DNA from: Cyanoderma ruficeps
Taxonomy: Eukaryota; Chordata; Aves; Passeriformes; Timaliidae
Length of the DNA stretch: 64,000 bases
Assembly (NCBI GenBank): GCA_008694505.1
Contig: VZDJ01000623.1
Span: 17,107,754-17,171,753, forward strand
Reading direction: 5' to 3'
Shown here: positions 13,328 through 28,300 of the stretch, one piece after another
How the letters are laid out: each line of letters begins with the position of its first letter
How positions within the stretch are numbered: the first letter of the stretch is position 1
The notes under the pieces: model-generated
Told to the model about the DNA's origin: nothing
The model's database searches: none
Seen by the model: only the letters and a program-made list of their open reading frames with translations
Made by a program: the position numbers and the translations under genes

Positions 13328-16300
13328 NCCTTCCTTCCTTCCTTCCTTTCTGTCTTTTACAGCCAGGTCTCTGTTTCAGCTGGAAACAGATTATAAGGTC
13401 TGCAGTAGTCCTGCAGTTTAAACTCTCATACACTCATCAGGTCCTAAAGGTAAAAGGTTTCTCTGTGAACTTTGAGGGAAAACAATAGATCTTGAGTCTA
13501 TCCAAGACTCTATGGATCAGTGCTAACCACAGACTGAATTACAGAAGTGTTACAATCCTGAAAATCCTATTGGTAAAGTCGTGCATGGAATCTGGGGAGA
13601 CTTAGAGTATGGGTCCAAACTCTAACATTCGTTCTCAGTCCAAAAGTTCCATACTAGTGAGGAGGAGTTTTGGTACAGGAAGAACAGATTGGGGATTTCA
13701 TAATTTGTCTTTGTTAATGATAACACTGACAAAGGTTTGTAGATGTGGATTCTGTTATACTCTGTTCTCCACAGATGACAGCGCTGATGTTGATTTGAAC
13801 TGCATTGGCATTCCTGAATTTCTTATTAATTTTAACGCTCCGATAACTGGGGGCAGGACCGGGACGTCTGGGTTTCAGATTTTCCCTGAAATGTGGTTGC
13901 TGAGATTTGTGTTGTTGATTCTTAAAAGAGAACAAAATATATTCAGTCAGGCTGTAAAAGATAAAATTAACAATTCCAGTGATTTTTTTAGCCTTCTTTT
14001 ATTTCAGAATTAACATCTTGAGTTGGAGATATTCCTTTCTAAAACATGTCACCTGTTTGTATTTCACTCGATTTCTCTCCCTTTCCTTTTGCAAATCTGT
14101 TAGAACTTTTCTACTGACCCCATTGTGGTTTGTGCACTGGTTCTGAAAATCAGTTAACTGTCTAAATCGAGATTTATTCAGAGATTTCACAGGCAAGAGA
14201 ATCACTGTAATTATTCTACTGAAATTTCTGCAGTACTTAATTTTAAAAAAAATTTGTACCTCCAAAGTGGTGGCTTCATGTGAAGACCTGAACTTTCAGA
14301 TATACATAAAAGAAAATTTAAAAATATGACCCCACTGCAGCCTTTTAATATCTTGTTGAAATTTTCAGGAGAGCAATTAATGATTTTAGAATGGTCAGAG
14401 TTTTAAAATATTCCAAATACTGTAGGCATTCGGATCAGTTCTAAAGAAGAGGATGCAGCTTCCCCTTTCCTCTTCCAGGACTATCAGGAAGGCTTGCGGA
14501 TGAGTCAGGCAGAAAGAGTAGGTCACAGTATTGGCGGAGAGAAAGAGGCATGCGCTGGATGCAGACAGGAGCCCAGGGTATATCCCCCCACGGTTGTGGT
14601 CCTCCAACTCCTTCCAGAGTATGTGACTTAACTCAATATTGCTGATAGCAGGTTTAAAATGTGTTACAGTGAAGAATGGAAAACGGATTGACGTACTGAA
14701 TGAGGAAGACTCAGGACTGGTGGAGGGAAGAGGGCTGTATAGTGAGCTGGCAGATAGTAGGCTAGAGAAGCACATAATTATCTCTCATTGGGCATTTTGG
14801 TTGGAGGGGAAAAGGTGGCTACACCAGCTGGCAGCTTTTGTGATTTAGTCCCAGCTGGTTCTTCTAGTGAGGCTCCCAAAGAGACTGGAAAGCTGGCCCT
14901 GCTCACTCAAAACTGTTGTGAGTTGGCTGATATGCTCAAAGTCAAAAGAGGCTGTTCAAAAAGCAAAATTTTGGAGGCTAACAGGAAATTTTAATAACTT
15001 CCAGGCTAAATCTCATGGATTTGGCAGCCCAGCTCATCAGTTCTGGAATTCTTGAGATTGGTATTCTTCCTGCCCTGGAAAAGCTTAAATACATACTCAC
15101 TGCTGTGCAATGAATAAAGCCCTATAAACGTGATACCATGTATACACTTAAATACGTCTGTGAGTCTTTGTAGAAATGATGCTTTACACTATAATGCCTT
15201 TAACAGAAGTGCCAAAAGTTCAAATGAGATAATTTATTTATATGTTAATATTGACAGAAAATGGAAAAGGAAAAATACATTTTAAGTCATGTTTTTTCAC
15301 TCTTTCAGTTGTTACACAGTCCCCGTCCATGGTAAGGGCATTGATCCTAGATGATCATTAAGATCCCTTCCAACCCAAAGCATCTTATGATTTTATGATT
15401 TTGTGATTATTTTATATGTAGAATTTTTCTACCCATGGTTGTGTCCTATTCTTGTGACATGAAGATAGTAGAATCAGAGCTCACTCCCCTTTGAGATAGT
15501 AGTAATCTTGCTCCATTGCCTGTGTGGTGCCACTCAACTAGCCCCTTTCCAGTTTGTCTCCTGTCACTTCCACTTCACATTTAGTCCCCCTTAGCTCTGT
15601 CCAAGTTGCTGCAAATAAAGCCATCATCATTTCTGCCTGGTAGTGGCTATCCCCTTTCTTCTCCCTCCTTTTTTTCACCTTTATAACCATCTGCAGGATC
15701 TGGTTGCTTTGCACTGATTTGAAGCATGAGTCCACATAACCCTCCCTGGCAGCATCCCACTTCAGCTCATGTAATTTCATGTGTGCTCTCTCTTGCATCT
15801 TGTTTCACTCTTGTCTCAGAGCAAGTTTCAAGCATTGCATCTCCCTCTCCTTTTTCATTTGTTTGCTTTCAGGCTTGCTGCTCCTCAGAAGCAATCACCC
15901 TCCCTCTTAGCAATCCTCCCTCAGACACCGTTGGTGTGGTAAAAATTCACTAGTGCAAAAGGTGAATATATTATATTATAGGATATATATATTATATATT
16001 GCATAATTAATGACAAGAAACAAAAATCAAAATATGCAATTATGTACTTATATATTTTATATGTTATAAATTGAAGATTAAAAAATGCTAAGGGTGACAG
16101 CATAATTAAATCAAACCAGGGATCTCTCATTTCCCTTATCCTCTCCCATTTCCCCAAGAAATTTCTCATTCAGCCCTGCTCCTCCATGGCAAGGCAGAAC
16201 TCTGTATAAGATCAATACCAGTATGCATGGGGGGATGCTGCAGGAGGACAATCAAAAACACAGTGTCAAGCCCTAAGCTCTAGAATTTGGAAATGGATCT

Positions 16301-19300
16301 ATAAGGACACTCTTTCATACATCCTAGGAAAATTCTGAGAGTGCTTTCTCACTTAAAGAGCCCAGATTCCTGTTGAATAAGAGTCATTGCTTGTCCATCT
16401 GTTTGCTTTTTTTTAATTAGTAAGGCTGACAAGAAGCTGCCTGCCACATTTTTTGTTGAATTCATTCTATTTATCATGGGTTGGCTGCAAAGCAACTCCC
16501 TGCTTCAGTCAGATGGAGGGACCTGGCAGATGGGACATCTTTCAAGTCATTTTTACATGTGTCTGTGAGTATATGTGGCCAGAATAACCTTCACTGTGTC
16601 ACTTTTATTTAAACACTTTTTTTTTTCCACCTTTGACTGTAATATATTGAAAATAATACAACTTAAAAATATTCTGCAAATACAAATTAATTTTCATAGC
16701 CTTGATGCCTTTTAAATATGTCAGGAAAGTTTATTTTGCTAGCAATAAAACCATAAAAATGTGATAATTTATGGAAGCAGCCGCGTCAGTGTATGAAATT
16801 AAGGAATACGTGGTGAATGGTATCAACAAGAGAACCAAGTCGTACCAAACATCTCAATTTTTATTATTTGAAACCCTGTCAGGCTCTGCCCTAAGGCTCT
16901 GACACAGCAGCTGTAGCTACTCAGTAATGCTGAGAATGGCCAGTCTGCCCAGAGGCTTTTGTTTAAATTCCCCTCTATTGGTAGATTTTTTCCTTTGTGC
17001 AAGACATTTGTTCCAATGAAGTTTTGCATTTCACTTTGCCTAGTTTTATGTCCTCGGTGAGGAATATAGGGTGGTTTGCAATTATGATCTTTCCCCATCC
17101 TCCTTTAGTGACAGCCTAGACTCCTTTAAATTACACACAGTCCTTCCAGGCAGCTAACAGAAGCAGAAGGATCCTCTGGACACCTACAAGACACATGAAT
17201 GTGGTGGTGTAGGCATGTACACATCTCCTCACAGTGCCACAGCAGGTCTGTACATGCGTGTTCTATAGAAAAGAATAAACATAGTAATTACTTGTAAAAT
17301 ACATAGCATGTATCAAAGCAGAACACCTTTTCCATCCAGAGACAACTCTGAAAGAATGCAAACCCAAATCAGTTTAGTTGACTGAGCAGAAAGCTGATGG
17401 GTCATCATTTTTTTTTGAACTGCAGACATAAGTCACAAAGATAAAGATTGTATCACTTTGAGTTGCTGAGAGGAATCTCATTGCAGCTGGCCTGGAAATC
17501 CCAGGGTGATTTGTCCACTGGAAAGTCAAAATCTTTTGTGCTCTTTTCACCTCATAAAATAATACATTATTTCACTTAAATGTGGTGGCTAATGGCTGAA
17601 AGAAAAAAAAAAAAGCATTAGCACATCTTCATTCTTAAAAGTGTTTCCAATGAATCTTTCCAAACCCTGTTTGCAGTATTTGAAACTCCTATATAGGGTT
17701 CTACATACACAAGGTCAGTAATGTTTTTTGCTATGCTACTCTTAAAAGATACTCATCACTGTCAAATCTCATTAAAACAAAGCAAAACTCAGAAACAAAA
17801 ATCTAATCAAATGAATTACTGAGGATAAACTATAGTAAATAAGGACTCCGCATAGTATACTATTGTGCCACATTGAAATAATTTATTCCTACTTAGTTGT
17901 ATAAGTTTTTGTCTGAGCATTTTCCTTCTATCCAACAATAGAAGGGATCATACATTACTACTTGTGAAACTTGGTTTTATCACAATGGATGAATGCAGTA
18001 ACAGATTATTTTAAGATTACTAACAGTCAGATACAGATTAAAAAAAAAGTTTAAAAATTCTATATGTGTGCATATATATGTTTATACACTTGTGCATACA
18101 CATACACATATACATACATAAGATAAATATTTATTTGTTTTTTGTCTTCCGAACAAATAGTGGAGAAAAACAAAGTTGTACTTGAAATATTTCTGATAAT
18201 ATTTAAAACTCCCTAACTGCAAACATCCAAAGTTGTTGAGAGTAGCTATGATGCTCGAAGAAAATTTTAGCTACATTTACATTGAGCTGAGGACTTTGCA
18301 GGTTCTCACATCATCCCATCTGTGGGGAGTCTGCAGGGGGGCACAAGCAGCTGGGAGGAGACTCAGGTGGGGCAGCTGACTCCAGGTAGCTAAAGAGAAG
18401 TGATGATAGTCTTTCCAGGGAAGTGACAGAGTCACCATCCCCAGGGGGACTTAAAAGACCTGTAGATGTTGCACTTGGGGGCATGGTTTAGTGATGGGCT
18501 TGGCGGTGCTGGGTTAACCATTGGACTCAGTGATCTGACAAGTCCTTTTCAACCTAACAATTATATGATTCCAAACATGGATTTGTTTGGGATACCTTGG
18601 CCTGTAAGTATAATGGTATTATAAAACTGACATAACCTTTTGCTTTCAAAAGTTATTCTGTAAATGTAGATTGAGATGCACTTTCTTCATGACTAAAAAA
18701 AACAAGCTAAATGTAGCAGACAATTGACCTATTTCTAATCACCACTTTTTAGAGATTAAAGATGAAAATTGTATTATTTGAAAATGTGTTATCTGCCACG
18801 GTTAAACAATAAATCTTCAAGACGCACTAATCTTTGTCGATGTTAAATGGATGATGATTAAAAAATGTCATCATCAACACATCAGGCAGTTTTCTGAATA
18901 GATGTGCTCTTCTAGTGTGGGCTGAATCATTAAGAAAAAGCATGGGAATTGTAATTTTTACAGGTACAAAGCAATTGTGAATGAGACTCCATATGATCCT
19001 CTGCCCTCAGTTTCCATCAAGGCAGTGTGGAGACATGGGGCAGTCATCTACCATGTGGGGAGTGGGAGGGCTGAGCGTCTTTTCCCTAAGCTTGTGGGAC
19101 ATGGGAGAACTCCAGCCAAAGCACCAGAACAGGCAACTGGTGCTTCACACAGCCAGCAAAGGTGGAGTTAGAATGAGGCACAAGCCCCTTGGCTTCTGCC
19201 CAGTGCAGAAGTCTCCCACCCATTGCAGGAGAATCAGGGACAGATCAGAAACAGCTATTTTCTTGGATTATTACCCGGATGTATCTGGAGGCCTGGGGTC

Positions 19301-22300
19301 AAGGACTTGCAGAAAATCCAGTTCAGACTTGCAGAAAATCCAGTTTAGTGCTGGAGAATGAATGAACCGCCAGAGCTTCAGCAGCAGAAAGGACATGCTC
19401 AATACCTCCCAGCTACATCCTTCAGTGACACAGCTGTCCACAGGGGACCTCACACTCTGGTAGGTCTCTTCAGTTTTGTGTTATCCGGTATCACAGCACT
19501 TACTCAGTAACTTCCATGTCAATTTTACAACCTTTGCTTGTGTGTGTGTTTTGCTTTTCGAATGGATGTGCTGTAACTCAGTTCTTTAATTAAACAGTTT
19601 AACTGGTGAAGGGTTACCATGAAGTCTAGATGCATTCTTGGAGGACCTAATCATGCTACTGGTTCAATCTGAATTTCTCTAGTTCCTGCTTCCAAACGTG
19701 GGCTGGTACAATTTGTTTGGTTTTATTTGTTCTAAATAAGTTCTTTACAACTGCCTGAAAGGAGGCTCAAACAAGGTGGATTTCAATTTTTCTTCCAATA
19801 AACAAGCAATAGGACAAGAGGAAAAGTTCTTCATTTGTGCCAGGAGAGGTTTAGGTTAGACATTAGGGAAAACCTTCACCAAAAGGCTTCTCAAGGACTG
19901 GACCAAGTCTGCCCAGGGAATTCGTAAAGTCACCAGCCCTGGTGGTCATTTAAATGATATGTATGAGTGACACCTGGGGACATGTCTTAGAGGTGGGCTT
20001 GACAACAGACAGGGATGGGTTAATGGGTGGACTTGGTCATCTTAAAGGTCTTCTCCAATTTAAATGTTTCTAGGATTCTGTGAGATGAAAGATCAACTCA
20101 CAGTCAGAAAGCTCTTCCTTCTCTCAATGCATATAACCTATGACCATGTCAGGTCTGCATCATCTACCAGTATACTAAACAGACTGGGAAACTCTGATTC
20201 CCCTTTAAAGGCATATTTCTCTATCCTAGATTATCCTTTTAAGATAACTCCCAAAATCCTTCTTAATTAATATCTTTTTTTTTGGAACTGTGTTTGCTGG
20301 AAACAGTCCGAGGAGAAAACCTCACAAGTCCTATCAACTTAATGACTAAGCATACAAAGATTTTATTTGCATTCTTTGTTATAGCAACTCATAATTTGTT
20401 TGTGGTTTGTTTTTTTTTTTTTCCCAGTTGATTATCCACAAAGAAGCTTTAGATCTTGCTATGGCCTCTCTCTGCCTTTTAAGTATGGTCTGTACTTCTG
20501 GTTTCCATGTTCCAGGATTTTGTATTAGTCTGAATTGAAATGCATTTTTTATTAAATGAATAGCTCTTAACAAAATACTGACAGGGGTCAGGACACCTGA
20601 GATGCTTCCTTTCTCATAGTCTGCTGAATTTTATCCCTAATGAAACTGAGTGGGAGATGAGTTTTAATGGCTTTTAGTAACTGCTCAAAATAATTTTATT
20701 TTGTTCAAATGAAAGCTAAACTTCATTTCCTCTCCCAAAGATGATGTGATCAGTCTGTCGAGTCTACAACTTGGTTTGATGGCAGATAACCTTGATTATT
20801 GTTAATGTAAATAGTTTAATATCATTCTGAGCCACAATCAACCTGCATGAAAAATAATGTTCAATGGCTATAATGTCAGGAAAGCAAACTGAGCTGGCCT
20901 CCTCGTTGATAATTTGAAGGAAAAAATAAAATAAACAAAAAACCAACACAAGAAGACTTGCAGCTTGCCATAAATTTGTCATTTGTACTGTTTAAATGTT
21001 GCATTTCTTTTCCTTTTATAAAAGCATAAGTGTGCTCTGTTAAAACTTCACTCAAACTTTCTTTGAAACACATTCATCTTTTGAGCAAGGATTTTCTTCA
21101 CAATAAAAATGTTATCCAGAGGAAACATACATTCAACAAATTTACAAGGTGATATGGTTAACATAGATTTTATTACCAGAGGTCTTGCCAAGGGCCATAC
21201 ATTTTCTCCCTGATGATGCGATGTCCTCTTTGTTTAGCACGCTCCAGACCATTCTTCCTTCTGGTCTCTCTGTAGCCCATTTCTCATGCTGTTGGGCTGC
21301 TGTGGGGATCTTCCATTTTAGGCAATATAGAATCTGTCATGAGCCATGTGCTCAGTACTTTCCTGCTTTATGGAGTGGCTGTTCATGCAGGCATCTAGAG
21401 GGATGTCAGGGGTTTTTCTCCTCTGTGTATCCTGGTTTCTGCATACCTGGAGTTTTCAGAACAAAATCCTGTCTTTGCTCACTCTGCAGCCAGTCCTTCC
21501 CTTCAGGCACAGATGATGGTTAGAATGATGTACCAGTTTCTAGAAGACCAGGACAGACACTGTGGCTGGTCATCATTTAGTCTTCTCCTACATGTTGTGG
21601 CAGAAGGTTTCACCAGCACACATAGCACTTCTTTCTGGGAGTGCTTGGAGGGTGTAGATGCTGTGATGGATCCAGTTAGACAAGTAGGTAGTGTAGAATG
21701 AGGTTAAGGACTGTCCAATTTTAGAGAATCACACCAGGAGAAGACCACACCAGGTTCAGAGCAAAGAGGATGGTGTGTCCCTGGTGTAAACATGGCAATA
21801 AATCTGTATTTTTTGGCTGACATGAAACAGAGAGAGGTCTACAGCAGCTCTGCTAACTTGGTGGGGGGTGTGTTACCTTTTCAGACTCTCAGTGCTTAAT
21901 CATCATTCCTTGCTTGGGGACTGCTTCCATGCAAACCAAACAGATAGACTGTTTTGGGATCCATCTGGAGACAACTCTCTCTTTTTTCCTATAAAATATT
22001 GTTTGAAGAACCTTGCATCTATTTTTCAGTTCTCACTAGCTACTTTTTCATGCCTGACACTTTTACTCTTCTTCATGCATTCAGCTTCACATCTGGAAAA
22101 AGCTGCCTGAATACATCACACACATTATCCAGTACCTCCACAAAGAACAAACAGAGGACCAGCTACTAAAAGGGGGAGGATGCATACAAATAGAGCTCAG
22201 CATATTTCTATATTGTAATTAAAGCTATTAAAATATTTCTGTATCCAACACAAACCTTCCAGATCATTTGCACCAGCTTCAGAGTCAGAAGAAAATTTGA

Positions 22301-25300
22301 GGCTTTACTTACAGATGGCCAGGAAACAGCACCTCCTGCTCTCAGTGTTTTTCTGAACTGTATAAATAAGGATCAATGCTGAGAAAGGTTGTGTATCTTC
22401 AGTAGTCATTGACTCCTGTTGCACCAAGAGCCATTGGGTCATTGCAGGATCTGGTTACTCACTGATCAGTAAACTGACGACAACTATCTCTCCTTAGAAT
22501 TGGTGATTTTTCTTGTAGTGCTGGCCCTCCAGCCAAAAAAACCGAAAACTAACAACAAGAGCAAAGCAAACACCAAAAAACCCCAAACTCAAAAGATGGA
22601 AAAATAAAGATCATTAATCCAAATGGAAAGAAATATTGAATTAGATTTCCTTCCTCTGAGTCCTCATAATTCATAATTTAATATTTGGATAGGAGTGCAT
22701 AAACAATGGATAATAGGAAGGCAAAAGATGAGAACTATTGCAACATTTTTTTCACTGAAAGGTCAGAAGATACTGTGCAGCTTACTGTTCAACAGATACT
22801 AAATTCAACTCCATACAGGAAAGACAGACTTTCCATTAATGGACAATAAGACACAAGTCTCTAAAACATGATCTGAAGGTATATATGTATACTGAATCTT
22901 ATCAAAAAGCCATGCCTCTTTTCTTTTTGCTGAGTCCAGTAGCAGGGTATAATCCCTGGTAGGTCCTAATTACACAGTTTTGCTCTGAAGATTTGATGGG
23001 GAAGGAATTGGGAAACAGGACTGGTTTTGAAACCCTCTTGTCTTGGACAGACTCAGATCAGAGGCCTTTGACATGCAATAAAGATAAAAAATTGGAACCT
23101 TGAACTTACGGAACCAACTGAAAATTTCTCAAGGCCTTATCCAGGTTCATTTCCCAGGACTAGGAAATCTCAGTTTCCGGTCTTGTCAACTCCTAATGCG
23201 TCTTCCATGAGAAAACTTAATCAAAATTATAGAAACAAAATTCTCTTCAATTGGATTGTTCCACCTATTTTCTTTTCATTGTTTACCTGTTATGAATTCT
23301 GATCTTTTAAAATGTTCACTTATATTTTTTCCTAATTCCATCTTATTTATGCCCTGTACAGTGGCTACATACTCCTTTTCCTCTTCTTTTTCACACATTT
23401 TGAACATTTGCTATTGATTGGCATGTCTTTGTCCTTCATCAAGATTCCTTTTAAAACCTCCATAAAACTGAAAACCTCCCATAAAATTCACCAAGAGCAA
23501 ACTTAGAGTCTTAGTCATCACTTTCCCAAGTTATTCAGAGGCTGTTTCCTCATAGATCAGTCCTCCTACTTCTTTAATTGTTTGAGCCAATGCCTCTGAA
23601 GTGCCTCCAGCTCTGTGTGATTATGAGGTTTTTCCACCGAGCACCTTTGCAGAGGTTGTGTCACCAGCAGTAGGCACAAAGGAGAGGATGCAACCACCTT
23701 GTACAGAAGCATGGTTGTGATTCTTTTCCTGTACTCTTGAATAGTCTTAATAGGTCTTAAAGGTTTTTGGGGGAAGTTGGGTTTTGTTTGATTTTTTTCC
23801 CCCTTTATGCATCAATTGTAAATTTATGTTTAATTTAGGCTAGAAATGAGCAAAAGACACAAGCACATTTTCAGCAGCTGTAACCTGCCATCTAAGGTGA
23901 TGATATTTCATTTCAGTGTTAGTTGTTTTGCTTCAAACTGTCATTTGAGCTGCTGGATTAGAACTGCAGGTTGCCCTCAGCTTTCTGGTCATCATTTTGA
24001 GAACCTGGCTGAAGCACTTCACAGGGTTAAGATCACGAATTTCTGCCCCATGGTGATGCTTGTATCTGCTTGTCTGGTTTTTCATAGATGTTTGACCGGC
24101 TATTTGACCTAGGTGACTAGTACAGATCATGTCTGAAATAAATACTTCATAAATTTTAAGGGCAGAAGGGAACATTATGCTCATCTAACCTGACAACCTA
24201 AAAGTAAAAGGCCTTGGAGTTTGACAGGTAGCTTCCATCTTCCAGTTTAGCTGAAATATGTATTTTAGAAAGTCTTGTATCAGAGATTTGCAGTCATAGG
24301 ACGTCTGCCTTATCTCCAGATAAGTTATCCCAATGACTAATTGCCCTAACTGTCCCCCCAAAAAAATTAAAATTAAAAAATTATGCAGCCTATCCAGAGT
24401 CAATTAATTCAGCTTTATAGTCAGGTCATTAGATCTTCTTGTTGCTTGATCTATTAGATTGCTATAATAAATCTCTTACCCATGTAAGCAACTGCACTTG
24501 CAAAGAAAAGGACAAACTCAGAAGCTTAGATATATTGTCTACAGATGTTTGTTAAGGAAGAAAAAGGAGATTTAAACTGAGGGGGAAAGAGTAAATATTA
24601 GCTTGTTGATCTGTTTGTGGAAAATGCATTTTCCCCATAAGACTATTAAAAAGATTAGATAAATTGCTCATCATAAATAATTGGAGAAGGCTGACTAATG
24701 GACCAAATTGCCTTTGGCATTTTTGTCTTCCTATTCCTTTTGGAAGATATTATTTAAGAACTTTGGGGGGCTATTTATGGTGCTTTGTTTTTTTGGTTTT
24801 TTTTTTTCTTTTTATTTTCCCTCAGATATAATTTGATTCCATTATGACTTTCCAGTGAAAGTGTTTTTGTTCTGAAAAGAAACTGTGAAAGAGAAAAAGA
24901 AAACAAGTGTTAATTTCTGTTCACATAAACTAATGGCATCCGTGATAAGTAAATTGGAATAGAAAGTAATTCATAAGTACAGCAGGGGTCTGGTTTTCTG
25001 TCACTGTAGAATGTAATTAAAACGGAGCTTCCATAGATGTCAATCTGGAGTAATCAGAATGTTCCATCTGTTACTGCATCCATCTTGACTGGTTCCAGAG
25101 CTGTGGCATCTAGCTTCTTCCAAGACAACTGTTTCCTGACTAAAGCAAGCTGCCCAAGCAGTGGCCACTTCAGTTCAAATGCAGGTTACACCAAAATTAT
25201 CATTTACCTTGAGATGGATTGTCAGGGTGCTTCCTGCACTAAATGGGTTGAGTATGTGCTGAGTGTGTTCTCTCACAGTATACAGTTTCATAGTTTGTTT

Positions 25301-28300
25301 TAACTCTGTAAAAGCCCTCATGTTTTGGCACAGAGCAGAATTGTCAGCCTCTAAACTCCATGCCAGCATCCTGTGCACAGTCTGCCAAAAGGCAAATGAC
25401 TGCTTGAAGACCAGCAAAGTGATGCAGATGCTGATACAACTTTGCGATTCCTTTGTGCAGGAGGGAGGATTGCTTTGGGTTCTCATTTGTAATAGCTCAA
25501 ACACATGCCTTACAGCCCTGGATGGAAACATAAATATGTGCTCCACTAATCAGAATGCCTAATTAGTTATGAGCCTCCATCCATTTGTGCACTGGGCAAA
25601 GAGGGCAAGAGTGAGCAGCCTGTTCTCAAGACCCCAGAATAGCACTTAAAATAGCAGGATACAAGCCCATCAGGAACTCAGGGACAGGCTGAGAATTGCT
25701 GGAGAGCCTTGTGGCACAGAAGCCATCAAGATCATTTAGAGAACATAAAGACTCAGCTCTGGTGCTATAATAAGATTAGGTGTCTGTAGTTTAGACAATC
25801 CTGCAATGAATCATTAACAATCCTTAGATAAAGCAGCATTAATTTGATCCCATCATGTTTGCCACCTTTCACCAGATCATGCAATTAGCATGGGATGAAG
25901 CACCTGGAAAGAATCTTTGATGAAAGCCTTATGAAAATTCTTAATGGGTAGGATTTAAACCAAATGGATTATAAGCCTTTATTAGCAGCTCACCTGTAAA
26001 TCCTGATAACTTTCCTTTCTGTGAGTTTCCAGTGTAATATTTGCACACCCTGATTATAAATTTTGAGGAAATAGCTTATAACTGTGGTTAAAATGCAGCA
26101 TTAAAGCAGTCAAACAGTCTCCTTATTAGCACTGGAACTATAGACAAAACATATTATACTTGGTTAATAAATTTATTTTTATGCAATGGAAATGCCATCA
26201 AAGCATAGTTAATCTGAATTGAATTAGATTCTAATTGGAGCTCTTGTGCACAAGGAATGAAAATGATTCCTTATTGTTGCAAACTGACAATGCAGCATTT
26301 GTTATTCCCTCCTCACTGGCCTTCCAAGTGGCAGCTGTAATATAAGTGCACACATCTCATGAGTTGTGCATACAATATTACTGTGTCTCTGAGCATGGTG
26401 CTCAGCAGTAAGACACAGGAAAATGGACTGCTCTGGATGCAATTCATTACACCTTGACCCCACTCATTTAGAGGTAAATGTATCTGAGAAACAATCCTGT
26501 GCATAAGTGTACTTGCTTTTTGTCCTCACTTCTGGCTGCATGTTCTAGTGTGAGTGGTGTGAATCTGAGTTCTCAGGTCTCAGAGGAAGAGTTAAGTCCA
26601 TGTGAAGTCCGGTGTGACCCTATCACAGCCCTTTTTGTACCTGAAGTCTGTAAGAAAGGTAGGAACAAAGATTTTAGCAGGCACTGTTGCAAGGGCTAAA
26701 GGCTTTTATCTACAAGTAGGTAAATTTAGATTAGCTATAAAGACATTTTTTATGTGTTTCAGAGAAGGTGGTGGTGCACTGGCACAGGTTACCCAGAGAG
26801 ATGGTAGATGTCTTCCCATCCTTCGAAACATTCAAGGTCAGGCTGGAGGATGCAACCTGATCTAGTTGAAGATTTCCCTACTCCTTGCAGAGGGCTTGGA
26901 GTAGATTTCCTTTAAAGGTCCAATGGTACTAGGGTTGAGTGTCAAATATTGTATGCCAGGGTTTAACAAAATACATCCACTTGCTGACGACTCATCGATA
27001 TCCAAATAGTAATTTCCCCAAGACTTTATATGTGAAATTTACATCTCTAGGAAACACAGCAGGATAAAAGGATGCTCATGTCAGGAGTTCTGTGTCTTTC
27101 CATCATCTGCAGGACATCAGGAAAGTATTTACACACAGTTGTAATGTGCACAGATCTGCTCTTACACTGCTGCACTGGTGAATTCGCTGGAGAGAGGGGA
27201 TGCAGCGAGGGGCAGGGATGTGCTGTGCTTTGCAAACTGGAAATTTTTCATGTGCGTGCACGGTGAGGACAGCCATGTGTGTGTGCCATCAGCCACATGG
27301 CCCAAGGTCCTGTGTGCACTCTGATCTCTGCTTTAGGAGAAGAGCTGGTGGCAGCAGCAAGAGGAAACCCAAAGCAAATAGTAAAAAGGGTAGATGTCCC
27401 CATTCAGGAAACAAGCACACCTACCACTATGTCATGTAGGCACACCATCAAGGAAACTGTTTGGACTGCTATGCACTTACCCTGTCACTAATATAACTCT
27501 TCCTCTAGTGTGGGTATGAGGTCTTGAAAAAGAGGAGAGCTGCAAGAGTGATTCTCTTTTTTCCTTCTTTTCTTATGCTCTTGTTTCCCTACGCTAAACC
27601 AAAACAAATGAGCAAAATGCACTTCACCCACTCATAAAACCAATCAGTGCTGTAAACAAAGAGAAAGAAGGATATTAATAAAGTACAACTCAGCTGAGAG
27701 CAAAGGGAGCATCCTCTGTAAGTCTGTCTGATTTGTGTCATCTATCCCAAATTTACAGCGTGGTAATTTCTTGTTGCTTATAAACCATTAAAATTTGCAG
27801 CACAGTAAGCAGCTAATGTAATTTTGCCTGCAAGTGGTATAATATCTTGGATCCACAGGGAGACCAGAATACTCGTGTCTTATCATTGCCTTCTGTGGTA
27901 GGTAAAAGTGCCCAGTGCTACTGGGCTTAGGCCCAGTGTGAGTTAGTTGAAGTTCATTACTGACAACCTGGGGCTCAGTTCCACTTATCTGCAAGTTCTC
28001 ATTTAGCTTGAATCATCACAGTATCAGAGCATCTTCCAGAAAAACACGTTAAGCAATCAGATTAGTACCCAGCACATCTGGTTTTATCTCTCTTTTCTCT
28101 TTGTCTCCCTAACAGCAGCACAGAGCAAAGAGGCACTTTACAGAGAAAGATGACATTGCTACCAAAAAAAATACATCCCAAGCCAACCTGGACAAATGTT
28201 ATTAACGTTTCAAAGTCAAACACTGAAAAATATAGAGAATCCAAAATGAAGGTTGCCTGTGAAGTGTTTATTGTCTCTTTTATTTAATATTCATTAAATA